DNA from: Anarhynchus alexandrinus
Taxonomy: Eukaryota; Chordata; Aves; Charadriiformes; Charadriidae
Assembly: GCA_008711295.1 (NCBI GenBank)
Contig: VUYV01000069.1
Span: 1,910,372 to 1,974,371, forward strand
DNA: 64,000 bases
Reading direction: 5' to 3'
Shown: positions 60,380 through 64,000 of the stretch, piece after piece
Numbering within the stretch: the first letter of the stretch is position 1
Layout: each line of letters opens with the position of its first letter
Translations under genes and position numbers: made by a program
The notes under the pieces: model-generated
What the model was told of the DNA's origin: nothing
Seen by the model: only the letters and a program-made list of their open reading frames with translations
Databases searched by the model: none

Positions 60380-63300
60380 TCGACAGTTATAATCACTGTG
60401 TGTGGTTATATTAAGCTAATAGGGACTCTAAGATTCATTTTTCATAATATTTGTTAGGTTTAAGTAAACTAGAGGTTTCTATTTTCAGTTTGAAATAGAA
60501 AAAAAAAAACCGAGAAAAACAGTAAAAAGAAGTGGTTACACTTAAAGATTTATGCTGGAACTCTGTTTCTGCAGGTACTGCATGAATATTTTCTCTGAAA
60601 TGAAGTGTCCTTGATATACTCTTCTTGCACTTTGTACTGTTCTATGAATTATAGAAGAATCCACACTGTCTGTGTATATTATTTTGGAAGAGTCACTACT
60701 CTCCTTAGAAGCAGTCTGAATCATCCTATCAGTAGTCAGCTGGTACCATCATAGACTTGCCCAAGGGAAAAACGAAAGTTCAACTTGAAAATTATCTTGA
60801 GAAATAAGCCTTCAGAAAAAGATGTTAAGCCAGGTTAAAAAGGATCAGCACACTATTTCTATGAAAACGACAATGATCAAGCAGACCAACAACTGAGACT
60901 TTTACAGCTAATTGGAACAAATGACAAAGATACAGTTCCTAGAATACTGCAGCCTTTCCAACTGAAGATCAAAGAAAGGCTTGTACGGGTATGTACTAAA
61001 AGTAGCTTCAGATTTTCAGATGATTTACTATTTTTTTACTAAGTCATCAATGTACCCTAAAATTCACCCACCCCCACCCCCAAAAAAGAACAAATTAAAA
61101 AGAAATCCATCCAGTAGATCACTAACCTTGATATCTACGGGAGTCATAACATTTTTAAAAGAGTAGTAAGGGCTAAGAACTTAACGACTGTAGAAAGGCT
61201 GGCATCGTCCAGAGGATCCAGCACAGATCCTCAGAGTTCCTCAGCTGGGGAGGCCTCAACTTTCTGCAAAGAGCAGACTGCACAGCGAGGCAGCTATCAC
61301 GTCTCATGCATCAGGGAGTTCTCTGTTTAACAGTGCTGCTCGTGCCTTCAAGGAGGCACTAATTTTAGGATAATTTGGAAATGCTGTTCCATCTGCAAAT
61401 TAAATTGCGCTTCCTATTTCACAAATACCGAGACCTAAGTAGAAGTCACCTTCACTTTTTCTCATTCTATTTAACGTTACTTTTGCTGCAAGAGGCTCAT
61501 AATTCACAGCTTTCTTGTTGTGCCTGACCATTTTTATTTTTGATCCTTTTTAATACACTGTAATAATCAGTCTATAAAAACCAATTTCTTAGACTAAAGA
61601 TGACTGGCATCTCTAGACTTAAGAAACCTCAGCCGAACAAATTGCATGACTGCAAACTCTATCATTTCCTAAGTACCTCCATGTCTCCCACTTTCATGTT
61701 GTCCCAGCTTGTACCTTCATTGGGAACACAGCTTTGCTCTTTTACAGAAGAATATGTAACAATAAATTCAGTAGCACATGAATGCATGAACCATTGCATC
61801 CATAGTGAAACAGAAGTGGATGTAATCTGCTGTCCGGGGAAAAATATGATTAAATACCTTTAGCTATCATTTCTCCAAGAACAATCTTGGAAACTATTGT
61901 GTCTCTCTGGACTAAACAAACCTTCAGTTTCACAGAAATTCCCAATGTCCCTGGAGACCCTAATAAAAATCATCATTTCTACTAAGCAAAGACAAGGCTT
62001 AAGTGATATCATTCCTTAAGATAAAAACTAAAGCTAGAATTAAAAAAAAAAAATTACTGGATTCTCCTTTTGTCTAATCTATTGGTTTTCTCTGAGTTAT
62101 TGAACTATGCACCCTTCCAAACCAATTTTAAGTTTTAAAAATAAAGCACTGTTTCAGTAGATTTGCTACATTCAGATTCAATGCTTTTACGGCAAGGTGA
62201 TGAAGAAGGTCTATGTGTAAAAAGAGGTTCCATTAGAAATTTTTTCTTACAAACATTTAGAATATTACATCTCACGTGTCTATACCTAGAGGGAAGAAAC
62301 AATAGCTAATACACTGGCTGAGTTGTAAAGTATTATGAAATGTACTATACTAAGAACTATAGCAAACATTAATATTTTCTTTTTTATTTTAAACTATCAT
62401 GCAAAGTTAAAAGCTCCTTTTTTTCTGAAGTGCAAGACAGAATCCTTTTCCTTGTCAAAGCAAAGCTCCTTTAAATAGTAATGTAATATTGAAATCCTAA
62501 TGCCAGTGTTGCTAGTTCATATGCAACTGGTAGCCATCTGACTGCTCATATGAAGCCAGTTGCAATATGCCTAATAAGGACTAATCAAAGTTCACTACAG
62601 TTTCCTGAATTATTTTTATAGAAACTGTAGGAAAAAAAAAAAGTATTAAAGATAAATTTCCAGAATATCTGAAAACATTAATAATATGTTTAAAAAAAAC
62701 AACACTGCAAAGCCATGCAATAGGTCCAATACATCCAGCACCCTCTCATTTCACATTTAGAGCAGAGAGAGATCCAATCACACTTGGTGGTTGGGAAGTG
62801 GATTTTGCAACCATGTGGCCATGATGGAATTGCATGACTCTCAAGTGGCTACCATAACAGCTGCTAATTGCCAATGCAGGATTTAATTAAATATCTCAGG
62901 ATTTTTTACAGACAGAAGCAAGCCCGTATAAATCAATGCCAGATAATCAAAGTCAGCAAGACAATGAGAAACTGATATTGTCTCCATTTAGTGGCCTCTA
63001 ATATGTATGGAAGTTTCTATTCTCTAATAGAATAAAAAGAACATCTTTTTTTTCTTTGCCTGAAACCCTGAAAACGACCAACTAGGGCAAGCAAAACAGG
63101 AGGATGAAATGAAGAGAATTGAGCAATATACGAAAGAAGATAATTTCTCAATTAACAGTATACAATCTTGTGCCTTTGACAACTCAGATAATTTTGAACA
63201 ATGAGTAATTTATGGCGATGAAAGGGCAAGCACTTTCCTTCATTCATTTATTTGTTTTATGCCCCGTAGGACACAGCAAATAAATAAAATTGCTTCTAAA

Positions 63301-64000
63301 AAGCCATTTTCCATTGTTATCATTTACGCCTTGAGGAAAAGAATCTTAAAAGTCCTTTAGCTTATGAGCAAACCCACTAACTGCCATCCATTCCTCCCTA
63401 TTCTCATTCTTCACAACAAATTCAACTAATTTTTGTGATGTCACAGGTGTTCAAAAGAAAAGTAGTATTAACAGGCTTACTGTGACACATATTTAGATTT
63501 TTAAGATGCTTTAATTCATTAAAGCTGGGGCATCTGGACAACAATACAATAGCTATTTCTCCTAGTTGGGTACATACTTTCTTGTCCTGTTCAATTTGGA
63601 AATAAGTCTTATAGATCCTGGAAAGCAGGATCAATTCAAAGGCATTTTAAAAAAATCTTGAAAGTTATTTAAAATGTAAACAATTAGCAACTTGTATATA
63701 ATTCAAATTATATAAGGTTAATCAGCAGAATCCAAATGTAGAGCTATTTCCAGAGTGACTCATTGCACGCTAATTAACAAGGTTGAATATTTGGTATTTT
63801 ATTTTAGGAGCATCACAACAAAGCATAAGCAGTGCAACCTGGCACAACAGTCTAAATCCAATTAAAGCATGCAGGAATATAGTTTCATAATATGACAAAA
63901 ATAAATACAAGAAAGAATGTGTGTGTTTTGTAGCTAACTCTAGGCACTAATCACTTAGTCTAGAGTCCCTTTACTGTTAACGGCAGCAGAGGTTAGGACC
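60380..64000. other. AT-rich sequence, no gene seen
   Basis: A modestly GC-rich, serine-coding patch lies at about 61195-61330 (listed under findings). The rest is AT-rich, with a poly-A run at about 62042-62053 and no supported exon or repeat. Stretches near 62830-62900 and 63740-63860 have TAATTA-type sites but no other support. Confidence 0.4.

Noticed and set aside
1..64000. A multi-gene defence, biosynthetic or CRISPR-type system
   Set aside because: There are no adjacent co-directional genes, no direct-repeat and spacer arrays and no prokaryotic signals. The window is avian, retrotransposon-bearing, gene-poor DNA.

Overview
This window is eukaryotic and almost certainly from a bird. 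It is AT-rich by eye and has no prokaryotic gene layout. It carries many 5'-truncated CR1 LINE copies ending in the avian octamer tail (ATTCTRTG repeats), and two solo LTRs of the avian ERVL-like type (TGTCATGG...CACAACA and TGTCCTGG...CAGAACA). I see no complete protein-coding gene, no rRNA or tRNA, no CRISPR array and no operon. It reads as a gene desert or the interior of very long introns. Nearly all long open frames are chance frames or pieces of retrotransposons.

Layout. About 1-6.2 kb holds a young plus-strand CR1 tail (1201-1525) nested in a much older minus-strand CR1 ORF2 remnant (about 1048-1830), then a second fossil CR1 reverse transcriptase (about 5580-6170). About 10.5-16.7 kb holds a minus CR1 tail (10558-11158), a solo LTR (12950-13521), a decayed non-CR1 LINE of the RTE/jockey-like type on the minus strand (about 13800-15070), and a plus CR1 tail (16285-16677). 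At 22755-23485 there is a second solo LTR that shares a core with the first. At 27.0-27.6 kb a GC-rich islet carries a possible 105-nt coding exon on the minus strand, close to an assembly N. At 31.0-31.65 kb there are two CR1 RT fragments, one joined through a single N straight to the CR1 3' tail, so the assembly is probably collapsed there. At 36.4-37.8 kb two related GC-rich repeat units flank a CR1 insertion. At 39.2-39.8 kb there is a possible 3'-terminal exon on the minus strand with a poly(A) signal. Further CR1 tails lie at 40468-41000 and 46574-47050, and an isolated CpG-rich patch lies at 49.9-50.3 kb. From 50.3 to 64 kb the window is mostly featureless, apart from a short stretch near 60.3 kb resembling the retroviral aspartic-protease active site.

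The CR1 copies fall into two tail groups. Copies at 1201 and 46574 share one 3' region; copies at 10558, 16285, 36961 and 40468 share another. They differ in decay, so they record several waves of insertion. Nothing here amounts to a working multi-gene system. The strongest leads are the RTE-like fossil, the two unassigned exon candidates and the two N positions.
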